NCBI GenBank assembly: GCA_025933775.1 | Contig: JAICZH010000012.1 | Coordinates: 1-47,223, forward strand | Direction of reading: 5' to 3' | Source of the DNA: Chitinophagaceae bacterium | Lineage (GTDB): Bacteria > Bacteroidota > Bacteroidia > Chitinophagales > Chitinophagaceae | DNA length: 47,223 nt | Shown here: positions 1 through 8,699 of the stretch, piece by piece | How the letters are laid out: every line of letters starts with the position of its first letter | Numbering within the stretch: position 1 is the first letter of the stretch | The notes under the pieces: generated by a model | Seen by the model: only the letters and a program-made list of their open reading frames with translations | Databases searched by the model: none | Told to the model about the DNA's origin: nothing | Made by a program: the position numbers and the translations under genes

Positions 1-335
1 AATGCCGCTTCTTTTATAACATAAGGAGCATTTTGTTTTTGCATCCAGCCTAATGCATCTTTAATAGTTGCCGGATGCACCAATGAATTGAGCAATTGTA
101 ATTTTTCGGCGTCATTAAAAACAATATCAGATAAATATTTTTTATCGAGTTTTCCATTTAAATAAACATTTTCTCCAAAAGCATTTCTTATTTTAGCTTT
201 TAATGCTTCATCTTCATTTAATAATTCTTTTGAAGCATCATCCGCGTAATATACAGGAACGCCCAACGTTTCAAATATATGTGCAACGGTGCTTTTGCCG
301 CTTCCGATACCGCCGGTTAAACCTATTCGTTTCAT
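1..335 (-). CDS. coaE: Dephospho-CoA kinase (C-terminal part lies outside the window)
   Basis: Reverse-strand translation begins MKRIGLTGGIGSGKSTVAHIFETLGVPVYYADDASKELL, with a P-loop GGIGSGKST typical of CoaE; runs off the left edge, so it is absent from the ORF track. Confidence 0.93.
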   Translation of the reverse strand, partial: MKRIGLTGGIGSGKSTVAHIFETLGVPVYYADDASKELLNEDEALKAKIRNAFGENVYLNGKLDKKYLSDIVFNDAEKLQLLNSLVHPATIKDALGWMQKQNAPYVIKEAA

Positions 336-456
336 AATTATCTTCGTAAGTTAAAATAATATTTAATTTTTTATCAAAGTTGTTTTTGAAAGTGATTATT
401 TATTATTTTACATTTTTTTATAAAATTTTTTATCATAATTATAACTTTAAAAATCT

Positions 457-1149
457 ATGTTTAAATTAATTCTTACCTCACTGTCACTGGTATGTGTTTC
501 AACCGTTTTTTCACAGTCAGGTTTTTCATCGGCTGTTCCATATACTTATGGAGAACCCTTTGCAAACCGCGCCTACAAAGAGAAAGCCGATAATGCAGTG
601 GAAGGAAATCCTATGCTTTTCGATGATTGGAAACGCGGCGAAGTAGTGCTGAAAAATGGCGAAAAATACAGCGTTGATAAAATAAACCTGAATGCCGACC
701 TTCATAAATTTTTATATTCCCAACACGATACTGTTTTTGAATTTGTGGATAATGTAAAACAGATTACCATTTATAACAATGGCAGTTCCGACAATTTTAA
801 TTCTGTAATGGTTTTCAAAAATAATGTGGATCCAGAATCGGATAATTTTGTAGAGCTACTCGACACTGGTAAAATAACTATTTTTCAGACCTATGAGAAA
901 AAACCGGAAGGAGAAAATTATAGCAACGGTATCGTTAACAACTCGCGGAAATATGTGTTGCACACCACGCAATATGCTTTGATAAACAAAGTGGCCACGC
1001 CCATTAAATTTAATTCTTCCACACTTAACGATTTAACGGCAGATAAAAAGAAACAGGTAGAAGATTTTATAAAAGAAAATAAATTAAAGGTGAAGAAAGA
1101 ACCTGATTTTTTAAAAGCCATCAATTATTACAACAGCCTTAGCAGTTAA
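457..1149 (+). CDS. Hypothetical secreted protein (N-terminal signal peptide)
   Basis: 230-aa ORF with hydrophobic N-terminus MFKLILTSLSLVCVSTVFSQ; no family recognised. Confidence 0.75.
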   Translation: MFKLILTSLSLVCVSTVFSQSGFSSAVPYTYGEPFANRAYKEKADNAVEGNPMLFDDWKRGEVVLKNGEKYSVDKINLNADLHKFLYSQHDTVFEFVDNVKQITIYNNGSSDNFNSVMVFKNNVDPESDNFVELLDTGKITIFQTYEKKPEGENYSNGIVNNSRKYVLHTTQYALINKVATPIKFNSSTLNDLTADKKKQVEDFIKENKLKVKKEPDFLKAINYYNSLSS

Positions 1150-1157
1150 CTTTACAA

Positions 1158-1218
1158 TGTACGATGTATGATGTTTTAGTTAACGCATCTTTTAATATTG
1201 TACATCATACATCGTACA
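1158..1218. repeat. 17-bp perfect inverted repeat (TGTACGATGTATGATGT / ACATCATACATCGTACA) between convergent genes
   Basis: Arms at 1158-1174 and 1202-1218, 27-nt loop; the second arm continues with another ACATCATACATC unit. Confidence 0.9.
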
Positions 1219-1230
1219 TCATACATCAAT

Positions 1231-1569
1231 TTATTTAATCGGAGCTACCGGCTTATTAATGTTAGCCGTCCATTCCATACTGATGGAGCTTTTTTCAATT
1301 TTAATATAACTACCGGGATTTATTTCAAGCATCATTGTGCCATCGTCATTTATTTTATTTACGGTGCCGTGTATGCCGGCAATTGTTACTATTTTATCGC
1401 CCTTTTGCAAGTTGGCAAGAAACTGTTTTTGTTGTTTGGCTTTCTTTGCCTGCGGTCTTATCATAAACATCCAAAAAATAAGAACCATGAGAGCAAGAAA
1501 TATAAATTGAAATCCGCCGCCGCCTGCGCCGCCTTGTCCTAACATTAAAAAAACTGTTGCTACATTCAT
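1231..1569 (-). CDS. yajC: Preprotein translocase subunit YajC
   Basis: 112 aa: FIFLALMVLIFWMFMIRPQAKKAKQQKQFLANLQKGDKIVTIAGIHGTV is the classic YajC signature. Confidence 0.93.
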   Translation of the reverse strand: MNVATVFLMLGQGGAGGGGFQFIFLALMVLIFWMFMIRPQAKKAKQQKQFLANLQKGDKIVTIAGIHGTVNKINDDGTMMLEINPGSYIKIEKSSISMEWTANINKPVAPIK

Positions 1570-1597
1570 ACTATTTGTTTTGTTTTATTTTGAAAAA

Positions 1598-2032
1598 TTA
1601 TTTATTGCCCTGCACTACATTTCCTGTTAATTGCAATTCTGGAAATTTTGGATATGCGTTGGAAGTTACTGTTATTGTTTTATGCACCTCTCCTACTCTT
1701 CCTTTGCTGTTGAACACTACTTTTAAAAATCCTGTTTCGCCCGGCCGTATAGGCTCTTCAGGCTTTTCGGGCACAGTGCAGCCGCAGCTTGCGATTGCTG
1801 ATGCAATTATCAAAGGCTTCTTGCCGGTATTGCGAAAACGATAGCTGTATTCTACTTTTTCACCATCAGTTACAGTTCCAAAATTATATGCTGAATCAAT
1901 AAGCTGCACGGTTGTTGAATCGGTAAACTGTGCAGAGCTTGCAGCAAGAACATCCCCTTTGTTTCTGCCATTTCGGATGTTGCAGGAAAAAATAAAACAC
2001 GCTGCACAAAGACCTATAATCAATCTGTTCAT
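1598..2032 (-). CDS. DUF1573 domain-containing lipoprotein
   Basis: 144 aa with lipobox-like CAACFIFSC and YNFGTVTDGEKVEYSYRFRNTGKKPLIIASAIASCGCTVPEKPEEPI, typical of DUF1573. Confidence 0.85.
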   Translation of the reverse strand: MNRLIIGLCAACFIFSCNIRNGRNKGDVLAASSAQFTDSTTVQLIDSAYNFGTVTDGEKVEYSYRFRNTGKKPLIIASAIASCGCTVPEKPEEPIRPGETGFLKVVFNSKGRVGEVHKTITVTSNAYPKFPELQLTGNVVQGNK

Positions 2033-2052
2033 TTATTTTTTTTGCAAAGGTA

Positions 2053-2985
2053 TTATAAAGTACTGTTTTTAAAATTCTTCTTATGTATTTTATTTTGCGC
2101 CAAAAGTTCTTTATGAATGTTGTCTAAAATGCCATTCACAAAATGCCCGCTTTGTTCAGTGCTGTATTCTTTGGCAAGATCAATGTACTCATTGATCGTA
2201 ACCTTTGGAGGTATTGTATCAAAAAATAAAAATTCACACACACCCATTTGCATCAATATCATATCGAGCGATGCAATCCGTTCCACATCCCAGTTTTTTA
2301 GTTTGGGTTTAATAAATTCAAGGCAATAATTTTTTTTATCAATAACGCATTCCATCAGTTCTGTTGCAAATTCCATTTTTTCTTTAGTTACCATTTCCTG
2401 AAAATTATATGAAGATGGTTTTTGCAATAATTCATTCATCAGCGTTATCGTTGTATCTGCATCATCATCCCAATGAATAAATTTTTCTTCCACATCGCTT
2501 ATAAAATTTTCTTCAGGCAACATGAGGTTATCTAAAATATATTCCAGTATTTTTTTTTCTGATCTTTTATCTCTTCCTTTCAATTCAATATATTCTTTAT
2601 ACTCCGGCGAAGCAATTAATTTTACATAAGTCCTTTTTACGAGTTCATCATCAATTAAAAATTTTATTTTAAAATATTCAATTGTTTTTTGAAAAGAAGT
2701 GTTATTGAGTATTGCCCACACAATTTCATTACCTGCAATTTTGGTATCTGTTTTTAAATCAGAATGAGTGGGTAAATGTTTTTGAGCCTTTTGTACTGCA
2801 TCTTTTTCAGCAAAGCGTGCTACTTCAGTTATAAAATAAGCGAGGTAAGTAAAAAGAAAACGGGATTGTTCAATATTTTGTTTCAACATCTGTAATGCTT
2901 CACCAGGGCGGGTTTCATTATTGATAGATTCAATGCTATAAAGCGTTTGCATCACCTTCACCCTGATATTTCTTCTGCTGAGCAT
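2053..2985 (-). CDS. nusB: Transcription antitermination factor NusB
   Basis: MLSRRNIRVKVMQTLYSIE and C-terminal VERIASLDMILMQMGVCEFLFFDTIPPKVTINEYIDLAKEYSTEQSGHFVNGILDNI. Confidence 0.93.
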   Translation of the reverse strand: MLSRRNIRVKVMQTLYSIESINNETRPGEALQMLKQNIEQSRFLFTYLAYFITEVARFAEKDAVQKAQKHLPTHSDLKTDTKIAGNEIVWAILNNTSFQKTIEYFKIKFLIDDELVKRTYVKLIASPEYKEYIELKGRDKRSEKKILEYILDNLMLPEENFISDVEEKFIHWDDDADTTITLMNELLQKPSSYNFQEMVTKEKMEFATELMECVIDKKNYCLEFIKPKLKNWDVERIASLDMILMQMGVCEFLFFDTIPPKVTINEYIDLAKEYSTEQSGHFVNGILDNIHKELLAQNKIHKKNFKNSTL

Positions 2986-3011
2986 TTGTAAAAGAACTTT
3001 TTTTAGAAGCG

Positions 3012-3019
3012 CAAAGATA
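3012..3019 (-). promoter_or_regulatory. Bacteroidota -7 box (TATCTTTG) upstream of nusB
   Basis: Plus-strand CAAAGATA at 3012-3019; nusB ATG ends at 2985. Confidence 0.5.
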
Positions 3020-3110
3020 TATGAATGTAATTACATGCCCAATGAAAATATGAGTCTGATGAAGTAATAAATAATTTTTTTAATAAAAATTCTTATCAAA
3101 AAAATCAATA

Positions 3111-3134
3111 AAAAAAGCATCACGAAGATGCTTT
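3111..3134 (-). terminator. Rho-independent terminator after rnpB
   Basis: AAAGCATCACGAAGATGCTTT hairpin followed (minus strand) by a U-run, just 3' of the RNase P RNA. Confidence 0.75.
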
Positions 3135-3143
3135 CAAAAAATT

Positions 3144-3534
3144 TACTGCAAACCTGTAAGCCGGATTCTGTTTCCCGTTTGTAAACGGAACGGCTATCAT
3201 TTATCTGGCTGTTACATTACTGCAACAATCTTGCTGCCTACCCTTCAGCATCGGGCGAGCAGCCCTCTTCCGAAAGCTATCGGAACGCTGATGTACGTGG
3301 CATTGCAGCACACAAGGTTTACCCTCCCGATGTGTTACCGCATCGGATCGTAAGCTCTTACCTTACGTTTTCACCCTTGCTCTTTATTTCCATTTAAAGA
3401 AATTAAGAAGCGGTAATTTTCTGTGGCACTTTCTTCCCGATCAAGATCGGGACCGGCCATTAACCGGTGTGTTGCTCTTTGCTGTCCGGACTTTCCTTCC
3501 CGATTTTATCGGGACGATAACCCAATTTGCAGTA
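3144..3534 (-). ncRNA. rnpB: RNase P RNA, bacterial type A
   Basis: Minus strand contains GGAAAGTCCGGAC, CACAGAAA, GGTAAGAGC, GGGTAAACC and ACAGAATCCGGCTTA; ends pair as P1 (TACTGCAAA/TTTGCAGTA). Confidence 0.95.
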
Positions 3535-3537
3535 AGA

Positions 3538-3545
3538 CAAAGGTA
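3538..3545 (-). promoter_or_regulatory. -7 box (TACCTTTG) of the rnpB promoter
   Basis: Plus-strand CAAAGGTA lies 3 nt upstream of the predicted P1 5' strand. Confidence 0.6.
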
Positions 3546-3548
3546 ATT

Positions 3549-3575
3549 GAATTGTGAATAGTGAATTGTGAATAG
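3549..3575. repeat. Short tandem GTGAATTGTGAATA-type repeat
   Basis: attgtgaatagtgaattgtgaatag upstream of rnpB. Confidence 0.6.
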
Positions 3576-3648
3576 AGAAGACAAAAACAACTAAATAAAT
3601 AAATCTACATTGCCAATTAATAATTTTCCAAAGTGGATTTAGGGGCTT

Positions 3649-4659
3649 CTAATATTGAAAAAAAATTTCTGTTGCGCCGAAACCAAAATTATGATGATAT
3701 TGATTTACGAAACTCTTTACTTCTTTTTTTGAATGAAGAATGTTATGAATTTCTTCTCTCAGCTTACCGGTTCCGATGCCGTGTATCACAATTAAGTTGG
3801 GTTGATGATGGGCAATGGCAAGTTGATAATATTTTTCAAACGTGTGTAATTGTAAGGTTAATATTTCAAAGTTGCTTAAGTGTTTCCAGTCATCAGAAAG
3901 CTTTTCGATATGCAGATCTATTACTGAGCGCGGTGGTTCCAGGTTTTGCTTTGCTTTAGCTGCATCGTAAAGCAACCCTTGCGTGTTGGTATATTCTGGA
4001 ATTATTTCTTCCATTTTATCAGGATATTTTTCAAAAAGCAAAAATGAAAATGTAGGTTCATTTTTTATTTTCATTTCTTCAATTTTTTTAAATAAAATTT
4101 TTGCTTTTATTTTTATTGAGGTTTCAAAATGGGTTGCTTTTTTTTTATTAGAATTTATCAATGAAAAATCAAATATAAATTTCGGCGAATCATTCATTTC
4201 TTCAAACGGAACATCGTGCAAATAAAAATCGGTGAGGGAATAAATTTGATTTTTTAATTCAAGCCCTGTTGTTCCTGCAAAATGTACTGAATAAATAAAA
4301 TTGTATGGCTCGTCTGTTTGGTTAATCAGGTACAGTTTAAAACTTGCCACTACATCGTCATCAATAATATTCTTATCAAACACCGGCAAAAAAGAAAGCC
4401 AAACTCCTTCACTTACTTTTACCTTTGAAGTAGTTTTTTCTTTTTTAATATTATCAATATATTTTTTTTCTTTCTTTTTTTCAATAATTTTTTTTTCAGA
4501 AAATTGTTTAAAATAGGGAAAGTCAATTTGATCGTTATACACGGGAAAGCGCACTCCATCTACATCTATCAATACCATTTTATCATTAATAATATCCACT
4601 ACTTCACCCTCTTCGTTGGAATGTAAAACTAATACCCTATCGCCGGGCTGGTATTTCAT
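3649..4659 (-). CDS. DUF2027/Smr domain-containing protein
   Basis: Starts MKYQPGDRVLVLHSNEEGEVVDI; C-terminal Smr motif VIDLHIEKL...LIVIHGIGTGKLREEIHNIL. Start moved from 4713 to 4659 because a TATCTTTG -7 box lies at 4664-4671. Confidence 0.88.
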   Translation of the reverse strand: MKYQPGDRVLVLHSNEEGEVVDIINDKMVLIDVDGVRFPVYNDQIDFPYFKQFSEKKIIEKKKEKKYIDNIKKEKTTSKVKVSEGVWLSFLPVFDKNIIDDDVVASFKLYLINQTDEPYNFIYSVHFAGTTGLELKNQIYSLTDFYLHDVPFEEMNDSPKFIFDFSLINSNKKKATHFETSIKIKAKILFKKIEEMKIKNEPTFSFLLFEKYPDKMEEIIPEYTNTQGLLYDAAKAKQNLEPPRSVIDLHIEKLSDDWKHLSNFEILTLQLHTFEKYYQLAIAHHQPNLIVIHGIGTGKLREEIHNILHSKKEVKSFVNQYHHNFGFGATEIFFQY

Positions 4660-4709
4660 TTTACAAAGATAGATAGATTGAAAGTTGAAAAAATATGCGG
4701 GGAATGCAT

Positions 4710-4952
4710 TCAAATCTGCAATTCTCTATAGTTTACTACCAAATGAGGTTTTACCGCAGCTATGTCAGTCTCGTTTACTACAGTTACTATTAAAGTATCT
4801 CCGTTACTATCAAAAAACTCAAGACTATAACCCGTTTTATTTTGTTTATCTATTATTTCCACAATAGTAGCCACATCTCCTTTTTGCAATCCATGTTCAG
4901 GCAAAGCTTTAGCCAACAATACCTGTTGATATAACTGAAATTTTTTATTCAT
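4710..4952 (-). CDS. DUF4926-like small protein
   Basis: 80 aa: QQVLLAKALPEHGLQKGDVATIVEIIDKQNKTGYSLEFFDSNGDTLIVTVVNETDIAAV resembles DUF4926. Confidence 0.7.
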   Translation of the reverse strand: MNKKFQLYQQVLLAKALPEHGLQKGDVATIVEIIDKQNKTGYSLEFFDSNGDTLIVTVVNETDIAAVKPHLVVNYRELQI

Positions 4953-4957
4953 TTTTA

Positions 4958-5257
4958 TCAGGAAATTATAAATCTAAAATTGTTATTAGTAATTTGTTGA
5001 AGCCATACAGTAATCATCTTCTTTTGCTTTAATTTTCCTTTTACTGTAAATAGGTTTCCAAACTCATTTGTTTGCTGTAAAATTAAATCATTATTTATTG
5101 CTATATTTCTAATATCATACAAAAGTTCCTGCCAATTTTCTCTTGAATACCCCAATGCAAATAAAAATTTAGATTTATCATTTTTTTCTTTCTTCACTAA
5201 TAAATATTCTGTAATTTTTTCAAATGAAATATCTATCTCTTCTGCTTTTATTTTCAT
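4958..5257 (-). CDS. DUF6883-like small protein
   Basis: 99 aa: KFLFALGYSRENWQELLYDIRNIAINND...GNLFTVKGKL resembles DUF6883; 5-bp gap to the next gene. Confidence 0.6.
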   Translation of the reverse strand: MKIKAEEIDISFEKITEYLLVKKEKNDKSKFLFALGYSRENWQELLYDIRNIAINNDLILQQTNEFGNLFTVKGKLKQKKMITVWLQQITNNNFRFIIS

Positions 5258-5436
5258 ATTGAAATAATTTATCCAACATTAAACAGGAAGTATCTTTAAA
5301 CAATAAGCCAAAAGTTTTTCTATTAATCTAAAACGAGTTTTTTTAAAATCGTACGTTTATTTTTTCACCCTTATCCGTGGGTGTCTTCACCGCCCGCTAC
5401 AATTATTTAAAAAACAGATTTGAAAATTATAGAAAA

Positions 5437-7326
5437 TTATTTATTTTTTACTCCCGCCTTCGCCTTTAATTCTGTAACAGGCACCGTCATCATGCGCCCA
5501 ATCGGTTTTCCATTCCTGTAAGTTATTAATTTCATTTGCACAGCATCTTCGGGAACAATGATTGGCTCTGTATATTTTGGATAAAAATTATCAGGAAAAG
5601 AATTATCAAAAGAGTAATAAATATCAAGCCCGTTTATTTCGGTACTTAGTTCCACCATTAATTTTTTATCAGGCGAAGCGCTTGCATTAATGATAGGATC
5701 ATACATGCTCGGTGCATATTTTATCTGTGCTTCATCAAATCGTGCAAAATGTTTTTCAACCCTGTTTGCAAAATTATCCCAGTTCTTACTTTCTTTCGGC
5801 GACCAAAGATCTTCAGAAATTGCAAATGCTCTCGGCCATGTCATATACTCTGCATGGCGCATATTATACACTTGTTCTGTCCACAAATTTGCCTGACCTC
5901 CTAAAATATTTTTTGGATCAACACTATCAGGTACCGGTTCAAATTGATACGCTTTACTCAACCGAAGTGTTGCATACACATGTGGCTCAATGGCAGGATC
6001 ACCCTGCATATAATCCAGATAAGCAAAAGTTGTTGGGCTCATCACTACCTCATGTCCCATCTTCGCTGCTTGTATGCCGCCAGCCATTCCGCGCCAACTC
6101 ATTACTATTGCATCCGGAGCCAAACCTCCTTCCAGAATTTCATCCCATCCCATAAATTTCTTTCCCTTCGATTCAACAATTTTTTCTAATCTTTTTTCAA
6201 AATAGCTTTGCACTTCTTCATAAGTTTTTAAATTTTCTCTTTGCATTAATGCATGTATGGCATCACTTTTTGCCCAATAGTTTTTGGAGCATTCATCGCC
6301 TCCCATATGAATGTATTCAAATGGAAAAAGCTGTGCTACCTGAGTTAATACTTTATCTAAAAATTCATATACCTTTTCGTTTGCCGGACAAAGTGTATTG
6401 TCTGAGGTATCTCTTCGCTCTCCTGAATGAACATGATAGTTCTCACTACCAGGTGTACACGATAATTCAGGATAAGAAACCACCGCCGCAAGACTATGGC
6501 CGGGCACATCAATCTCCGGTAAAATATTTACAAAACGTTCTTTAGCATATTGAACAATTTCTCTAATATCATCCTGTGTGTAAAAGCCACCGTAATTGCG
6601 TGGCGCATCGGGCGCAGGCGAGGCAAAGGTTCCGAAATAACCAACTTTTTTTACATTCCATGCTCCTACTTCAGTAAGCCGCGGCAAGCCTTTAATTTCT
6701 ATCCGCCATCCTTGATCATCGGTTAAATGCAAGTGCAATAAATTAAATTTATAGCGTACCATTTGATCAATGTATTTTTCTACATCTTCTTTTGTAAAAA
6801 AATGACGGGCCACATCAAACATTAAACCTCTCCATCCAAACCTTGGATAATCGGTTATTTCAACACAAGGCGCCTGCCATTTTATATTTTTATTTTTTAC
6901 CACAGCAGTGCTTTCAATTTCTTTAGGAAACAATTGCACGAGTGTTTGTGCGCCATAAAATAAACCTGCAGGCTCATTGGCAGTGATAACAATATTTTTT
7001 GGTGTTACGGATAAATGATACCCTTCTTTGCCAATTACATTATCATTTTTTTTATTTAAAACTAAATTTATAGTTGATGCAGTTGCATTGTTTTTTATAG
7101 TAACAGGAATGGCTGTTGCAGTTGATAAACGGTTTTTTAAAAATGCGTTAACCTGCTTCAGTTCAGGGTTTGCGGGCGATTGAATAATTATATTTTTTGG
7201 TAAAATAAAATGCCCGCTGTTCGTTACAATTTTTACAGGCTCAGGAATAATGGCAATTTCATTTTTATTTGTTTGGCCAAATGTTGTTACAGAAATAAAC
7301 ATACACAATCCCAAAATTTTTTTCAT
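5437..7326 (-). CDS. Beta-N-acetylhexosaminidase (GH20)
   Basis: 629 aa with signal peptide; GWRGLMFDVARHFF, HLHLTDDQGWRIEIK, YIHMGGDEC and GGQANLWTEQV are GH20 motifs. Confidence 0.95.
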   Translation of the reverse strand: MKKILGLCMFISVTTFGQTNKNEIAIIPEPVKIVTNSGHFILPKNIIIQSPANPELKQVNAFLKNRLSTATAIPVTIKNNATASTINLVLNKKNDNVIGKEGYHLSVTPKNIVITANEPAGLFYGAQTLVQLFPKEIESTAVVKNKNIKWQAPCVEITDYPRFGWRGLMFDVARHFFTKEDVEKYIDQMVRYKFNLLHLHLTDDQGWRIEIKGLPRLTEVGAWNVKKVGYFGTFASPAPDAPRNYGGFYTQDDIREIVQYAKERFVNILPEIDVPGHSLAAVVSYPELSCTPGSENYHVHSGERRDTSDNTLCPANEKVYEFLDKVLTQVAQLFPFEYIHMGGDECSKNYWAKSDAIHALMQRENLKTYEEVQSYFEKRLEKIVESKGKKFMGWDEILEGGLAPDAIVMSWRGMAGGIQAAKMGHEVVMSPTTFAYLDYMQGDPAIEPHVYATLRLSKAYQFEPVPDSVDPKNILGGQANLWTEQVYNMRHAEYMTWPRAFAISEDLWSPKESKNWDNFANRVEKHFARFDEAQIKYAPSMYDPIINASASPDKKLMVELSTEINGLDIYYSFDNSFPDNFYPKYTEPIIVPEDAVQMKLITYRNGKPIGRMMTVPVTELKAKAGVKNK

Positions 7327-7440
7327 AATAAAGTTGGTTTAAAAATGTATTTGAAGAAACAAAACGTTTTAGAATGATTTTAAAAATAATGATTGCAATT
7401 TAAATTGAGTAAACTTACAAAAGATGTTTTAATAAAAAAT

Positions 7441-7525
7441 AATTTCTCGCAAGAGGCAAAGAAAGCGAAGGCGCAAAATTTCTTTGCGAACTTAAATTAC
7501 TTTGCGCCTTTGCGTGAAAAAATGA
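7441..7525. repeat. Interspersed repeat (CGCAAAG-rich, inverted ends)
   Basis: ttctcgcaagaggcaaagaaagcgaaggcgcaaaatttctttgcgaacttaaattactttgcgcctttgcgtgaaaaa; related words at 8755-8790 and 9995-10017. Confidence 0.75.
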
Positions 7526-7543
7526 TTGCATAAATTTTTTAAA

Positions 7544-8671
7544 CTAATCTTTCAACCCTTTAATTTCAACACGAACATCGGTTGTGCAGGGTTTTCCAAA
7601 TTCTGCTTCTATAGATTTTTTACTGTTGATGATTTTATAAAAATCATCTAAATATTTAAAAACAAATTTTACATATTTAGGATTAAGTAAAGAACAGTTT
7701 CTGTACAAATTATAAATCGCAATCTTTTGTTCATTAAACAATGAAAATGTTTCTGTAAAAACTTTTGTATCTGGCTCGCAAAAGCCACGATACAACCGAT
7801 CGCGCACAGAAGAAATATCCAACTCCGGCGCCGGTCCTGCATACGATGCATCTACAATTCCTGCATGATCGAAATCATAAGGAACAGCCACAGGCTTGGC
7901 TTTCAAAGAATCATTTGTAAGCAAAACAATATTTTGCAAATAAGGAACCGACCAATCTGTGTTGCCAATCATATATTCAAAAACGGCAAGCTTTTTAAAT
8001 TCTTCGCGGTTGGTATTTTGCATAGAAAACATTTTTCGTTTCCATACATACACATCATTGCGATCGGCGAGTTGTTTTTCATCTTCAATTAAAATGCAAT
8101 AATGCGTTTCCGGTTTTCGCTGATTCAGCGAGTCTTCAAAATCAACCATTACCAATTTTGCATTGAAACTTTTTTTAGTAATTAAATTATATATTTTATA
8201 CACAAGCCATTCTCTCACTACATAATCATCTCCCTGGCAGGGAACAACTAATTTTAATTTATGTTGATTTTCAAACATTGAATTTTTATTTTTTGATTTT
8301 GCAAAATCTAAAAGAAGCGGCGGCATTTTACAATTACTTTTTATTCGCCTGAAATGTCCTCTTGTTTTTATCAATATTTTTAAAGAAACCATACTGCTAT
8401 CCTTGTCCAGGTATTGAAGCAGCATTGGATGGTAAGAACTATTATCACTTCTGTCGTTGTATAAGCTGTTTAGTTTACCGGTGAGTTTAAAATGAAAAAT
8501 ATCATCGCCTTCAAAAAGAGTATTCTTCGTATAGGCATTACCGCCTGCCTGTCCGGCAGGCAGGTTAGTTTCAGTATTTTTTTGCGCATGAATTGGTAAA
8601 GAAAAAATAATGCAATAAAAAATGATATACAGAGCAAACTTGTAAAACATGTCATTTACAATTTGGTACAA
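7544..8671 (-). CDS. Hypothetical secreted protein (possibly distantly CotH-like); likely start at 8650
   Basis: 375 aa with a hydrophobic leader; KILIKTRGHFRRIKSNCKMPPLLLDF and VPYDFDHAGIVD loosely recall CotH kinase-like patterns. Confidence 0.6.
   Translation of the reverse strand: MYQIVNDMFYKFALYIIFYCIIFSLPIHAQKNTETNLPAGQAGGNAYTKNTLFEGDDIFHFKLTGKLNSLYNDRSDNSSYHPMLLQYLDKDSSMVSLKILIKTRGHFRRIKSNCKMPPLLLDFAKSKNKNSMFENQHKLKLVVPCQGDDYVVREWLVYKIYNLITKKSFNAKLVMVDFEDSLNQRKPETHYCILIEDEKQLADRNDVYVWKRKMFSMQNTNREEFKKLAVFEYMIGNTDWSVPYLQNIVLLTNDSLKAKPVAVPYDFDHAGIVDASYAGPAPELDISSVRDRLYRGFCEPDTKVFTETFSLFNEQKIAIYNLYRNCSLLNPKYVKFVFKYLDDFYKIINSKKSIEAEFGKPCTTDVRVEIKGLKD
8544..8564. repeat. GC-rich palindrome CCTGCCTG-tccgg-CAGGCAGG inside a CDS
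   Basis: 8-bp perfect arms, 5-nt loop; encodes LPAGQAGG just after the signal peptide of 7544..8671. Confidence 0.9.
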
Positions 8672-8699
8672 ATCTATTTTTTATTTTGAAAAATTGCAA

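Noticed and set aside
1198-1542. 114-aa plus-strand ORF
   Set aside because: Antisense shadow of yajC with no recognisable domain.
5712-6155. 147-aa plus-strand ORF
   Set aside because: Antisense to GH20; no signal of independent coding.
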